The notes below the pieces were generated by a model that was not told the origin of the DNA, made no database searches, and was given only the letters and a program-made list of their open reading frames with translations. The position numbers and the translations under genes were made by a program. A stretch of 64,000 nucleotides of DNA, taken from the NCBI GenBank assembly GCA_964511875.1, contig CAZEHS010000005.1, positions 10,179 to 74,178 of the forward strand, read 5' to 3'. Positions 52,138-60,351 of this stretch are shown here, piece after piece. This DNA is from CAZEHS01 sp964511875 (GTDB taxonomy: Bacteria; Bacillota; Clostridia; Peptostreptococcales; Acidaminobacteraceae). Every line of letters begins with the position of its first letter. Position 1 is the first letter of the stretch.

Positions 52138-53658
52138 TTAAGCAAATTCATCGGAATCCATATAGTCCATTGCGTTGTAACCCGCCATTCTGCCGCTGTT
52201 GACTGCAAAGCTCATGGTGTTGCCCGGCATGAAGAAACAGTAGCTGTCACCGTAGATGTTGCATGCATCCGTTCCGCAGGCATAAAGGCCGGGAATTTTG
52301 ATGCCTGAGGTATTGAGTACTTCCATTTTATCATTCGTTTTAACGCCGCCCAAGCTGCCGTAACCTGCCGGGAAATGACACGCTGCAACATATTTTTGGC
52401 CGTTCAGCGGCTTCATGAACTTGTGTTTCTTGAAGAACAGACTGTCGGTGGATGTACAGGATGCATTGTACACTTCAATGGTTTCTTTCAGATTTTCAAG
52501 ATGAATGCCCGTTTTCTCACACAGTTCTTCCAGGGAATCCGCTTCAAAAATATGAACCTGCGACTTTTGAGATTCGCTGTGAAGATCGCTCAGGCCTGCG
52601 GTCTCAGATGCATCGCCGCTCATATAGCTGGCCAGTTCCTTATCCCATTTATCGACGGTTTTGATATTGTGATGAAATGTCACATAATCAAGGCCTGTTT
52701 TACGATACGTGTCAAGAATGCTGTCATCTATTATGGTAAACGCCTTCCGCTCCCGCTGCAAGGAAATTGCATTGCCTGCGTAAACTGTATTGTTCATTAT
52801 TTCTTCATTTATGAAGCGATGACCCTCCAGATTGACCATCAGGTTCGGTTGGCGCATGGTTTCGCTGAGTGTCTTGAATACATCTGTCACACCAGGGGTC
52901 GTATACGTCAGCTCCATAGTCGGAACCGTTCTGCCAGCCCCTGTTTCCCAAAGCATATTGAGGCCTTCCCCTTCAACGCCCGGGATTCGGAATGAGTGAA
53001 GATCCTTACCCCATTCGTAACCCAGTTCGTCATGAATCATTTTCGGATTATCACCGAACCCGCCGGTGGCAACAATCACGGCATTGCATTCTGCGACCTG
53101 CTTCGCGCCGTCCGCGCCAACCAATTCAACCCCAGTGACATTGCCGTCTTCAACAATGATTTTGGTTGCCTTCGTCTGGTACATGACTTGTACACCTAGC
53201 TCTTCAGCCCGTTCCGTAAGGGCACGGAACATATTGGATGCGGCTCTTTCAGCTGGTGCATTGCTTCCGGCCGTCTTTACCACATGCCATGTTTGAGTGG
53301 ACTTATCGAAGTACTTATAGGCACCCAGGAATTCAACACCCATGGACTCCATCCAGTCAATCGTATCGCTGGACTGTTCGATGTATTTTCTGACAAGCCG
53401 TGCATCCACGCGCCAATGAGTGTAGTTCATCAGCAGATTGAACGCATCTTCCTTTGAGAAATCAATCATTTGGGCCTTCTGGTACTTCGATTCTACGGCG
53501 AAGATCCCCATGCCCATGTTGGCAGCGCCCCCAGTTGTGCTTCCCTTTTCCAGAACGATGACACTGGCGCCCTTTTCAGCAGCTGCTACAGCAGCGGTAA
53601 TGCCGGATGCACCGCCTCCAATGACAATTACATCAACTTCCAATTTCTGCGTACTCAT
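52138..53658 (-). CDS. Fumarate-reductase-like FAD-dependent oxidoreductase (506 aa)
   Basis: Soluble FAD protein of the succinate dehydrogenase/fumarate reductase flavoprotein group, also including urocanate reductase and ketosteroid dehydrogenase. FAD motif VIVIGGGASGITAAVAA at residues 10-26, ATGGFG near 225, and the C-terminal GLYACGTDACNIYGDSY..GNTMSFAVNSGRMAGYNA. No heme or FMN-transfer domain is fused, so electrons likely come from the Fe-S oxidoreductase pair upstream. The ATG at 53658 follows AAGGGGTG. Catalyses reduction of a C=C or dehydrogenation of a ring; substrate unknown. Confidence 0.9.
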   Translation of the reverse strand: MSTQKLEVDVIVIGGGASGITAAVAAAEKGASVIVLEKGSTTGGAANMGMGIFAVESKYQKAQMIDFSKEDAFNLLMNYTHWRVDARLVRKYIEQSSDTIDWMESMGVEFLGAYKYFDKSTQTWHVVKTAGSNAPAERAASNMFRALTERAEELGVQVMYQTKATKIIVEDGNVTGVELVGADGAKQVAECNAVIVATGGFGDNPKMIHDELGYEWGKDLHSFRIPGVEGEGLNMLWETGAGRTVPTMELTYTTPGVTDVFKTLSETMRQPNLMVNLEGHRFINEEIMNNTVYAGNAISLQRERKAFTIIDDSILDTYRKTGLDYVTFHHNIKTVDKWDKELASYMSGDASETAGLSDLHSESQKSQVHIFEADSLEELCEKTGIHLENLKETIEVYNASCTSTDSLFFKKHKFMKPLNGQKYVAACHFPAGYGSLGGVKTNDKMEVLNTSGIKIPGLYACGTDACNIYGDSYCFFMPGNTMSFAVNSGRMAGYNAMDYMDSDEFA

Positions 53659-53679
53659 CAAATACACCCCTTAGTCTTT

Positions 53680-54330
53680 TTATGATTTTCTTCTACGTCT
53701 TCTTGGAGCACCATCTTCACCATCATCGGAGGCTTCCGACAAGCTGCCAACTGGAACAGGTTCCTGAGGAACCTTTGGTTTAACCGGCCCAGCTTTCTTG
53801 ATCGCCCCTTTAGGGCATGCATTCAGACAAGCTAATGTCTTATTGCACTTTTCCGTGCGAAGAACATGAATAAGCCCTTCGCTTCCATCAATGGCTCCCG
53901 CCTGGCAAACAACAGTGCATGCACCACAGCCATCACAAAGTGCCGGATCCACATAGAGGGTATAGGAGCTTTTGCAGATCAGGCTGGTGCACCGCTTACG
54001 CCGTATGTGCTGATCCCATTCTTCCAGCGAATTCTTCATCAGCTCAAGACTCCGCCATGCTGCTTCCTGAGACAGTTCACACCCGGCATTGGTTCCGATT
54101 AGTTCAAGGAGCTCTGTTATCAGTTCAAAATCCCCGCTTTGAGCATTACCTTCCGTGATACCTCTGAGGATTTCATAAACCTGCCAGGTTCCTTCCCGGC
54201 ATAGGACACATTTCCCGCAGGATTCCTTCCGGGCAATATCCATAAGCGTTTTACAATAGTCCACCACACAGCTTTCGGTGGAATGCTCATCCCACTCGGG
54301 AAGAAGGGTGCTTTGGGTATCACAGATCAT
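53680..54330 (-). CDS. NuoF-tail / ferredoxin-type Fe-S protein (216 aa)
   Basis: Composite electron carrier. Residues about 30-115 match the C-terminal 4Fe-4S domain of NuoF/HydB (ESCGKCVLCREGTWQ, and a fourth Cys at NAGC), but the FMN/NADH-binding part of NuoF is absent. A two-cluster ferredoxin follows (CDGCGACTVVC and CNKTLACLNACPKG). The C-terminus ends in a basic Arg run. Its ATG overlaps the stop of the partner gene (ATGA). Probably passes electrons from the 694-residue oxidoreductase to the flavoprotein reductase. Confidence 0.85.
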   Translation of the reverse strand: MICDTQSTLLPEWDEHSTESCVVDYCKTLMDIARKESCGKCVLCREGTWQVYEILRGITEGNAQSGDFELITELLELIGTNAGCELSQEAAWRSLELMKNSLEEWDQHIRRKRCTSLICKSSYTLYVDPALCDGCGACTVVCQAGAIDGSEGLIHVLRTEKCNKTLACLNACPKGAIKKAGPVKPKVPQEPVPVGSLSEASDDGEDGAPRRRRRKS

Positions 54331-56411
54331 TCTGTCACCTCCTTCACAGTCTTGTAGTGCGGATCCACCCAATATTTCACTTTTTGGATGTCCAGCCTCA
54401 GGTCACATTGCAGGCAGCGGTTTCCCTCGTTGCCGGCAGTACAATGTTCATGAATCTGATGATTTCTTTCCAGCGCTGCGAAATTCTCTATGATGCCTAT
54501 TTGAGGAGTTGAAGGTCTCCGTCCATAAAGGATTTCCTGAATGTTTCCATTTCCGCCAAGAAATCTGTCGATGCTTTCTGCCGCTTTGCGCCCTGATGCA
54601 ATGGCCTCTACAACGGATTTTGTGCCATAGACTGCATCACCGGTTGCAAAGACTCCGTTCACGCTGGTCTGCAGATCTCCGTCAGCCTTCACAAGACTGC
54701 CCCGGAGCAGCTCCAGACCGAATCCGTTGTCCAGGTCCGGTCCCTGACCGGTGGCAAAGATCAGGGAGTCCGTTGCCAGAATTGCTTCTGATCCTTCCTC
54801 AATCTCCATCTCCAGACCCTTTTCGCCGAACTTGAAGCTGGACACGTTGACCAGATTCAGAGCTTGAACAAGGCCATCGGATTCCTCCAGCCCGACCATG
54901 GATCTGCTGTTAAGAATCCCGATGGTTTCCTCAAGGGCACATGCGATTTCATCTGCATCCGCCAGCATCTTATCTCTTGCCTCCAGGCAGACCACGCGCA
55001 CCTCCCCGATGCCATGCTTTTTCGCTGTGCGTGCACAGTCGAAAGCCACGTTACCGCCCCCGAAGACCGTTACAGTCTTCCCCAGTTCCGGCAGTTTGCC
55101 TTCATTGGCCATCCGGCAGAAATCAACAGCGTCGTATGCATTCTTCCACGGCTTTTGAAATTGCGGTGGACGTCTGCCTTTATTGGCGCCGACAGCGATC
55201 AGGATCGCATCGTAATCTGCATCTTTCAACTCCTCCAGGGACGCGATATGGGCATTCATCCGCATATCAATTCCCGCTTCTTTAAGGATGGAAATTTCAT
55301 TGTCTACGATTTCCTGAGGCAGACGGTACTTGGGGATGCCATAAGACAGCATGCCCCCGGCCAGTGCATGCCGTTCATATACCGTCACGGCAGCGCCTTT
55401 TTTAGCCAAATAGTATGCTGCAGTCATTCCAGCCGGACCGCCGCCTACGACCGCTACCTTCTTGCCGGTGGATTCGCTATGATGGGTTTTTGATTTCCAG
55501 TTCGCCTCGGAATCATTCTCGACGGCAAACCGCTTCAGTTCGCGGATGGATACGGCATCATTCACATGACTCCGTTTACAGCCCGTTTCACAGACGTGGG
55601 TGCAGACATATCCCAGTGCGTGAGGAAACGTGAGCTTTTCCCGTAGAACCGATACCGCATCCCCGTACTCACCCTGCCCCGCTAGCCTTATATAGGTTGG
55701 AATATCCGTATGGGCCGGGCATTGGTCCTTACAGGGTATATAAGCCATAAGCCTCGGGGATTCCTTAGAAAAAACACCTCTGACATCCTGAATTGCTCCA
55801 GTTGGACACACTTCCACACAGGCACCGCAGAATCGGCAGTCGGTCTCATCAAGGGGCTTGTCACCCTTTGTACCGACGTAGGTTTCACCATCTCTTCTGT
55901 TATACGTCAGGACGCCTACTCCCCGCAGCTCCTCACAGGCCCGTACACAACGGCCGCACTGGATACAGCGGTACATTTCCTTCTTGATCAATTTATCTGA
56001 AGGGGTGACCCGGGTATGTTCCTTTTCGATTTCCCGGAGCCGGGAATGGGCAACGCCCATGTACTGCATCAGAGCCTGCAGCTCGCAGTTCAGATATTTG
56101 TCGCAGGAGGTACAATCTTTAGGGTGGCTTGCCAGGATCAATTCCAGAGCGACCATGCGGAGCTGCTTTACCTTATCTGTTTTGGTATTGACAACCATGC
56201 CCTCTTTGACAACAGTTTCACATGATTGGACACAATCAGGCCGACCATCTATTTCAGCAGTGCAGAGTTTGCACCCGCCCTGGGGCGTCAAATCCGGATG
56301 GTAGCAAAGATGCGGAATGTATATCCCGGAATCTGAAGCTGCCTGCATCAGATTCTGCCCTTCCAATGCCTCGATTCTAAACCCGTCGATTTGGAGTCTG
56401 ATTTTTTTCAT
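54327..56411 (-). CDS. NAD(P)H Fe-S/flavin oxidoreductase (NuoG-N plus GltD/NfnB-like, 694 aa)
   Basis: Multi-cluster electron-input enzyme. Residues 1-80: 2Fe-2S ferredoxin (C at YHPD, GGCKLC, SCETVV); 80-125: His-Cys3 4Fe-4S segment (HPKDCTSCDKYLNC); 140-215: two 4Fe-4S motifs (CIQCGRCVRAC, CRFCGACVEVC); from about 230: glutamate-synthase-small-subunit/NfnB fold with two CxxxxC-type N-terminal cysteines, FAD motif VAVVGGGPAGMTAAYYLA and NAD motif VTVFGGGNVAFDCARTA. Should take electrons from NAD(P)H and deliver them to the NuoF-tail/ferredoxin protein. Unit A, 11 bases from the MFS gene upstream. Confidence 0.88.
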   Translation of the reverse strand: MKKIRLQIDGFRIEALEGQNLMQAASDSGIYIPHLCYHPDLTPQGGCKLCTAEIDGRPDCVQSCETVVKEGMVVNTKTDKVKQLRMVALELILASHPKDCTSCDKYLNCELQALMQYMGVAHSRLREIEKEHTRVTPSDKLIKKEMYRCIQCGRCVRACEELRGVGVLTYNRRDGETYVGTKGDKPLDETDCRFCGACVEVCPTGAIQDVRGVFSKESPRLMAYIPCKDQCPAHTDIPTYIRLAGQGEYGDAVSVLREKLTFPHALGYVCTHVCETGCKRSHVNDAVSIRELKRFAVENDSEANWKSKTHHSESTGKKVAVVGGGPAGMTAAYYLAKKGAAVTVYERHALAGGMLSYGIPKYRLPQEIVDNEISILKEAGIDMRMNAHIASLEELKDADYDAILIAVGANKGRRPPQFQKPWKNAYDAVDFCRMANEGKLPELGKTVTVFGGGNVAFDCARTAKKHGIGEVRVVCLEARDKMLADADEIACALEETIGILNSRSMVGLEESDGLVQALNLVNVSSFKFGEKGLEMEIEEGSEAILATDSLIFATGQGPDLDNGFGLELLRGSLVKADGDLQTSVNGVFATGDAVYGTKSVVEAIASGRKAAESIDRFLGGNGNIQEILYGRRPSTPQIGIIENFAALERNHQIHEHCTAGNEGNRCLQCDLRLDIQKVKYWVDPHYKTVKEVTE

Positions 56412-56422
56412 AGTTTACTCCT

Positions 56423-57655
56423 TTACGCAGTCCTTTCCGCGGTTTTGAGAAGTTCTCTGTTCAGCCTTGCTTTGAGGATCATAGTCAATGTGAGCCCAAC
56501 CAGACTCATCGCCGCTACGGTCATGAATGCAAGATCATACCCGCCGCTGATGGTTTTTATCCGGGCTGCCAGTTGGGGACCGATCAATCCCGCAAAACCG
56601 TAAGCGACATAGAGGAAACCATAATTGACTGAAAGATTCTTCATACCGAAGTTATCTGCGCAAATCGGCGAGAACATGGAGGTAAAGCCGCCATAGCAAG
56701 CCGCGATTGCGACAATACCGCCAACAAACACACTCCCGCTTGATTGGGTGAGTAAAACCATAGAACCGCCAATGACTGCAAACAGAAGCATCATCACATT
56801 GTATCGACCCAACCGGTCAGAAGCCAGTCCGAAAGTCAGCCTTCCAAATGCATTGAATATGGAGGTTAGGCCGAGAAGGATTGCGGCAGTTTCCGGGGTG
56901 AAATGCTGTACTTCCTGCAATATGCTGGATGCATGCCCCATGATCATCAAGCCGGAAGTGGCACCTAAGGTCAGCACGATTACAATCAGATAATAGCGGG
57001 AGGTTCTGACCATCTCCTGCCATGTGTATTCCTTGGCAGCCTTTTTCGAAGAAATTGATTTTGAATCCTTAACTGCATCGACCGTATAATCATCCGGTAT
57101 GTTTTTAATCAGGAACGTAGTAGGGATCATCACGACTGCAAAGATTGCTGCAAAGAGTCCAAATACAGCGAGCACACCGTTCTGGCCCATAAAACGAGCT
57201 GCCAATGGAGCCCAAAGAATCGAACCCGCTCCGTATGAGCAAGCCAGAAGGCCGGATGCCATTCCTGTTTTTTCCGGAAAAAGACTCGTACTGTAAGCCA
57301 TCAGACACGGATACAACATGCTGATGCCAAGCCCGACTACAACACCATAAATCAGGTATAGATAGGTGATTGAGCTTGTGAGGGTGGTTGCCACAAGACC
57401 TGCCACATAAATTACAATGCCTACCCGCAGATAATTCTTAACGCCAAGTGTCTTTTGGAATCGGCCGAGGAAGATCGGCGCAATCGTTGATACCATCACT
57501 TGGATTGTGAAGGTCAGAGAAATCGTTTTAAGTGCCCAGTCAAAATTCTCCATCAGTGGCCTCTGAAACACACTCCAGGTATAACCGATTCCGGAGCAGA
57601 GAGCCAAAACCATTGCAGCAGCCATGTACAGCCATCTTTTTTGTTTGAAATCCAT
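56423..57655 (-). CDS. MFS carrier, OFA family, copy 3 (410 aa)
   Basis: Third OFA-type carrier, more divergent: SGIGYTWSVFQRPLMENF at helix 1, YSTSLFPEKTGMASGLLACSYGAGS in the middle and a twelve-helix profile. AAGGAG precedes the ATG at 57655. First gene of unit A, directly behind operator site 3, so likely the primary uptake system for the inducing compound. Confidence 0.88.
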   Translation of the reverse strand: MDFKQKRWLYMAAAMVLALCSGIGYTWSVFQRPLMENFDWALKTISLTFTIQVMVSTIAPIFLGRFQKTLGVKNYLRVGIVIYVAGLVATTLTSSITYLYLIYGVVVGLGISMLYPCLMAYSTSLFPEKTGMASGLLACSYGAGSILWAPLAARFMGQNGVLAVFGLFAAIFAVVMIPTTFLIKNIPDDYTVDAVKDSKSISSKKAAKEYTWQEMVRTSRYYLIVIVLTLGATSGLMIMGHASSILQEVQHFTPETAAILLGLTSIFNAFGRLTFGLASDRLGRYNVMMLLFAVIGGSMVLLTQSSGSVFVGGIVAIAACYGGFTSMFSPICADNFGMKNLSVNYGFLYVAYGFAGLIGPQLAARIKTISGGYDLAFMTVAAMSLVGLTLTMILKARLNRELLKTAERTA

Positions 57656-57820
57656 CTTATTTATCTCCTTAAGAAATAGAAATGTCACGCTGACCAAATG
57701 GGTGGATTGGTTGCCCCACCACCAGCCAGCAGTGCAGAAACGATAAGTCCTTCAATGCATTCGGAGTAATTCGCGTCAATCAGTAATCTTGAGGAAATGG
57801 TTTTCCATCATGTTGTGTTC

Positions 57821-57864
57821 ATTATAGCTAACGTTTCATGCATCGTATAATTCATAATATGCAT
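57821..57864 (-). promoter_or_regulatory. Operator/promoter site 3 (unit A)
   Basis: Operator 57839-57864 (TGCATCGTA..TATGCAT type, centre TATAATTCATAA). Minus strand: -35 TATACG (57844-57849), 17 bases, perfect -10 TATAAT (57821-57826). About 160 bases upstream of the MFS start, leaving a long leader. The rest of the 57656-58081 gap holds a 9-base stem repeat (57952-57980) and a terminator. Confidence 0.8.
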
Positions 57865-57997
57865 CGAATCAGGCGGCACAGACTGCAGAATACACTCCTT
57901 GTTAACAACATATCATCCGCTTCTGGGTCATGCCCAATGCCATTGTAGAATGCCAGCTATTACGAATCTGCATAGCTGGCAACCCACAAACATTAAA

Positions 57998-58048
57998 TAG
58001 AAAAACAGCCCTGAAACAACGGCAAACCCGTCATTTCAAGACTGTTCT
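57998..58048 (-). terminator. Terminator of LysR gene
   Basis: Stem AACAGTCTTGAAA / TTTCAGGGCTGTT on the minus strand (two G-U pairs) followed by TTTTC, just after the LysR stop at 58082. Confidence 0.6.
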
Positions 58049-58081
58049 CTAAAAGAAGCATTTGAATACTGCCATTTAGTT

Positions 58082-59020
58082 TTACAACAGTGCGCTGAAA
58101 TCTATTTTTTTACAGAATTCAAGAAACAGATCATTGGCCTCGCTTCTGCTTTCTTTCGGAACCGCAATACAGACATCATGGGATTCATCCAGTTCAAAGC
58201 CTTTGAACTCCTTATTATCTTTAATGCGCGAGAAACTATCGAAAAGCGCGTAGCCGCCGCCGGTGCTGATTGCATTAACGACTGCATCCAAGGTTGAAAG
58301 CGCCATGACCCGAGGTGCAAAGCCATGTTTCGCGAATAATGCTTTGTTTGAAATGATATCAAAAGGGACGATGTCGCTTGTAAACGTGTACAAGGTCTGG
58401 TCTTTAAAATCCTCCAGACTCAAATGCTCCTTTTCCGATAGAGGATTGTAGTTCGAGTAACAGATATATTTATGAACCTTGATAAAATCATAGACCTCCA
58501 CATCACTGATTATGCCGCGATTCATCGCGCATTTGATACTGATTTTTAGGAAAATCACAGCATCATACTTCCTGTTCTTAAGTCCCGCAATCAGGTCCTT
58601 CTCGCTGCCGGTATCAATGACAAACTCAATGTTCTCATGCTTCAATCTGAACTCGCTGAGCAGTGCCCTTAAAAAGGCTGACAGGTTCCAGCCTTCAAAG
58701 ATGCCGATCCTGATTTTCTCTCGATTTGCCTGCTCGCTCTTCTTTGACTGGGCTGTCAGCTCTTCCAACTGCCGTATGAACATTGAGAAGAATTTTTTAA
58801 ATGCTTCACCTTCCTTGGTGAGCTTCAGATCCCTGCTGGACCTGTCAATCAGTACAACACCCAGGTCCTTTTCCAGAGCTGCGACTTTTCTACTGATTGC
58901 CGGCTGGGAAAGAAACAGCTCATTGGCGGCTTTAGTGAAATTCAAATGAGTTGCTACCGATATGAAACACTGGATCTGCAAGGTATCTATGGGCATATGC
59001 TGTCTATGCATGATCTTCAT
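58082..59020 (-). CDS. LysR-family regulator of the catabolic regulon (312 aa)
   Basis: N-terminal HTH (about 12-70: LNFTKAANELFLSQPAISRKVAALEKDLGVVLIDR) and a LysR substrate-binding domain. Its own promoter carries operator site 4, matching the sites before units A, B and C, so it is the best candidate for the regulator of all of them and of itself. Start: the ATG at 59020 has no close ribosome site (AAAGGA is 17 bases away); ATGs at codons 4 and 9 are alternatives. Confidence 0.9.
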   Translation of the reverse strand: MKIMHRQHMPIDTLQIQCFISVATHLNFTKAANELFLSQPAISRKVAALEKDLGVVLIDRSSRDLKLTKEGEAFKKFFSMFIRQLEELTAQSKKSEQANREKIRIGIFEGWNLSAFLRALLSEFRLKHENIEFVIDTGSEKDLIAGLKNRKYDAVIFLKISIKCAMNRGIISDVEVYDFIKVHKYICYSNYNPLSEKEHLSLEDFKDQTLYTFTSDIVPFDIISNKALFAKHGFAPRVMALSTLDAVVNAISTGGGYALFDSFSRIKDNKEFKGFELDESHDVCIAVPKESRSEANDLFLEFCKKIDFSALL

Positions 59021-59106
59021 GAATGCTGATCATACTTTCCTTTCGTTGCTCATGAGCTGATTTTAATCCGAATCATAACGAAGAGTCTTCGACGTACTTA
59101 AGTTCA

Positions 59107-59150
59107 ATTATAACAAAAGTTTTATACATCGTATAATTCATATTATGCGT
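59107..59150 (-). promoter_or_regulatory. Operator/promoter site 4 (LysR gene)
   Basis: Operator 59125-59150 (TACATCGTA..TATGCGT, three or so changes from site 3). Minus strand: -35 TATACG (59130-59135), 17 bases, perfect -10 TATAAT (59107-59112), about 80 bases upstream of the LysR ATG. Indicates autoregulation. Confidence 0.75.
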
Positions 59151-59173
59151 AAGTATCGAGCCGGGCAGATATC

Positions 59174-59219
59174 AGAAAAGAGATAGACACCCCCCTTGCA
59201 GGGATGCCTATCTCTTTCT
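59174..59219 (-). terminator. Terminator of asparaginase operon
   Basis: Arms AGAAAAGAGATAG / CTATCTCTTTCT type pairing around a C-rich loop, 60 bases after the asparaginase stop. Confidence 0.75.
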
Positions 59220-59280
59220 GCCGGAGACTGACCGCATGAGACGGTCAAAATACATTGCCGAGTACAGGCATATCCGGGTA

Positions 59281-60306
59281 CTATGCGTGCCCTGTCGTGA
59301 TATCCCCCATGACAGGAGTCTCCATGTATCTTTTAATTTCCTGAGGCTCATCATAGTTGCCCAGAGCGCACATGAGTTTCATCATGATGGCCTCGGTATT
59401 CATATCCCCTGCATTGATGATCAGGTCCAAGTCGAACTTGCCCACTTCATAAACTCCGAGTGCCGTGCCGTCCTCCACGCATTGTGTGGTCACCACCACT
59501 GCTATTCCGCAGGCCAGCATTTCTTCGATACTCTTGCTGACGTCCGGATCCCGGTTAGGCACCCCGCCCACACCAAAGCTTTCAATGACAACTCCTTTAA
59601 TGCGTTCCTTCACGTAGTCAAATATATCCGACCTGATCCCAGGGTAGAGTTTGATCAGTGCCACAGCATCGCTGTATCTGGTGTTCAGGATAAGCGGCCT
59701 GGATTTGTCTGTTTCGTAGATTTTAGAATAAGGCCCATGGTACATCAGGCTGCTGTATTTGACTTTACCCTGCTTCATCTCTGCAATGATAGGGAAATTG
59801 ATGCTGGCGAAAGCATCCGGACTCTTCGACTTGAATTTTGTCCCCCTGGCACCGTTGATGATAGTGCCATCGAAGGCTATGAACACTCCCGGGACACCAT
59901 CCAGAGCGAACATGAAAGCGTCCGAGAGGTTCCTTCGGGTATCTGAGAACAATGCGCCCACTACCACCTGGGAGCCGGTGAGCACCACCGGTTTCCCTAG
60001 GTTCTGAAGCATGTACACAAGTGCTGCGGCCGTATAGGCCATCGTGTCGGTCCCATGGGTGATGACAAATCCATCGAATGTATCATAACTAGCGTATACC
60101 GTTTCAGCGATTCTGGAAATCAGGGTGGGATTCATATTGGAACTATCCACGGACATCAGTGAAAATGTATCAATCTCAGCTATCTGGCTTATTTCCGGCA
60201 TCAGCTGCAGGAGTTCATCGGCATTGAATGTTGGCACCAAACCATTTTCAGTGCTCGCAGATGCGATTGTCCCTCCTGTGGTGATCATCAGTAACTTTTT
60301 CATCAT
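59281..60306 (-). CDS. L-asparaginase, type I (341 aa)
   Basis: Hydrolyses asparagine to aspartate and ammonia. Both catalytic threonine motifs are present: ITTGGTIAS at the N-terminus and VITHGTDTM near residue 85. No signal peptide, so cytoplasmic. GGAGGCAAT precedes the paired ATGs (60306 or 60303). It lies 45 bases after the aspartate 4-decarboxylase gene, so the pair converts asparagine to alanine, CO2 and ammonia. Confidence 0.93.
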   Translation of the reverse strand: MMKKLLMITTGGTIASASTENGLVPTFNADELLQLMPEISQIAEIDTFSLMSVDSSNMNPTLISRIAETVYASYDTFDGFVITHGTDTMAYTAAALVYMLQNLGKPVVLTGSQVVVGALFSDTRRNLSDAFMFALDGVPGVFIAFDGTIINGARGTKFKSKSPDAFASINFPIIAEMKQGKVKYSSLMYHGPYSKIYETDKSRPLILNTRYSDAVALIKLYPGIRSDIFDYVKERIKGVVIESFGVGGVPNRDPDVSKSIEEMLACGIAVVVTTQCVEDGTALGVYEVGKFDLDLIINAGDMNTEAIMMKLMCALGNYDEPQEIKRYMETPVMGDITTGHA

Positions 60307-60351
60307 ATTGCCTCCATACGATCGATCTGACCTGAAAGTATCCAGCCGAGG

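Noticed and set aside
54864..55493. 209-residue plus-strand frame
   Set aside because: Antisense to the conserved NAD(P)H oxidoreductase gene; no recognisable domain.
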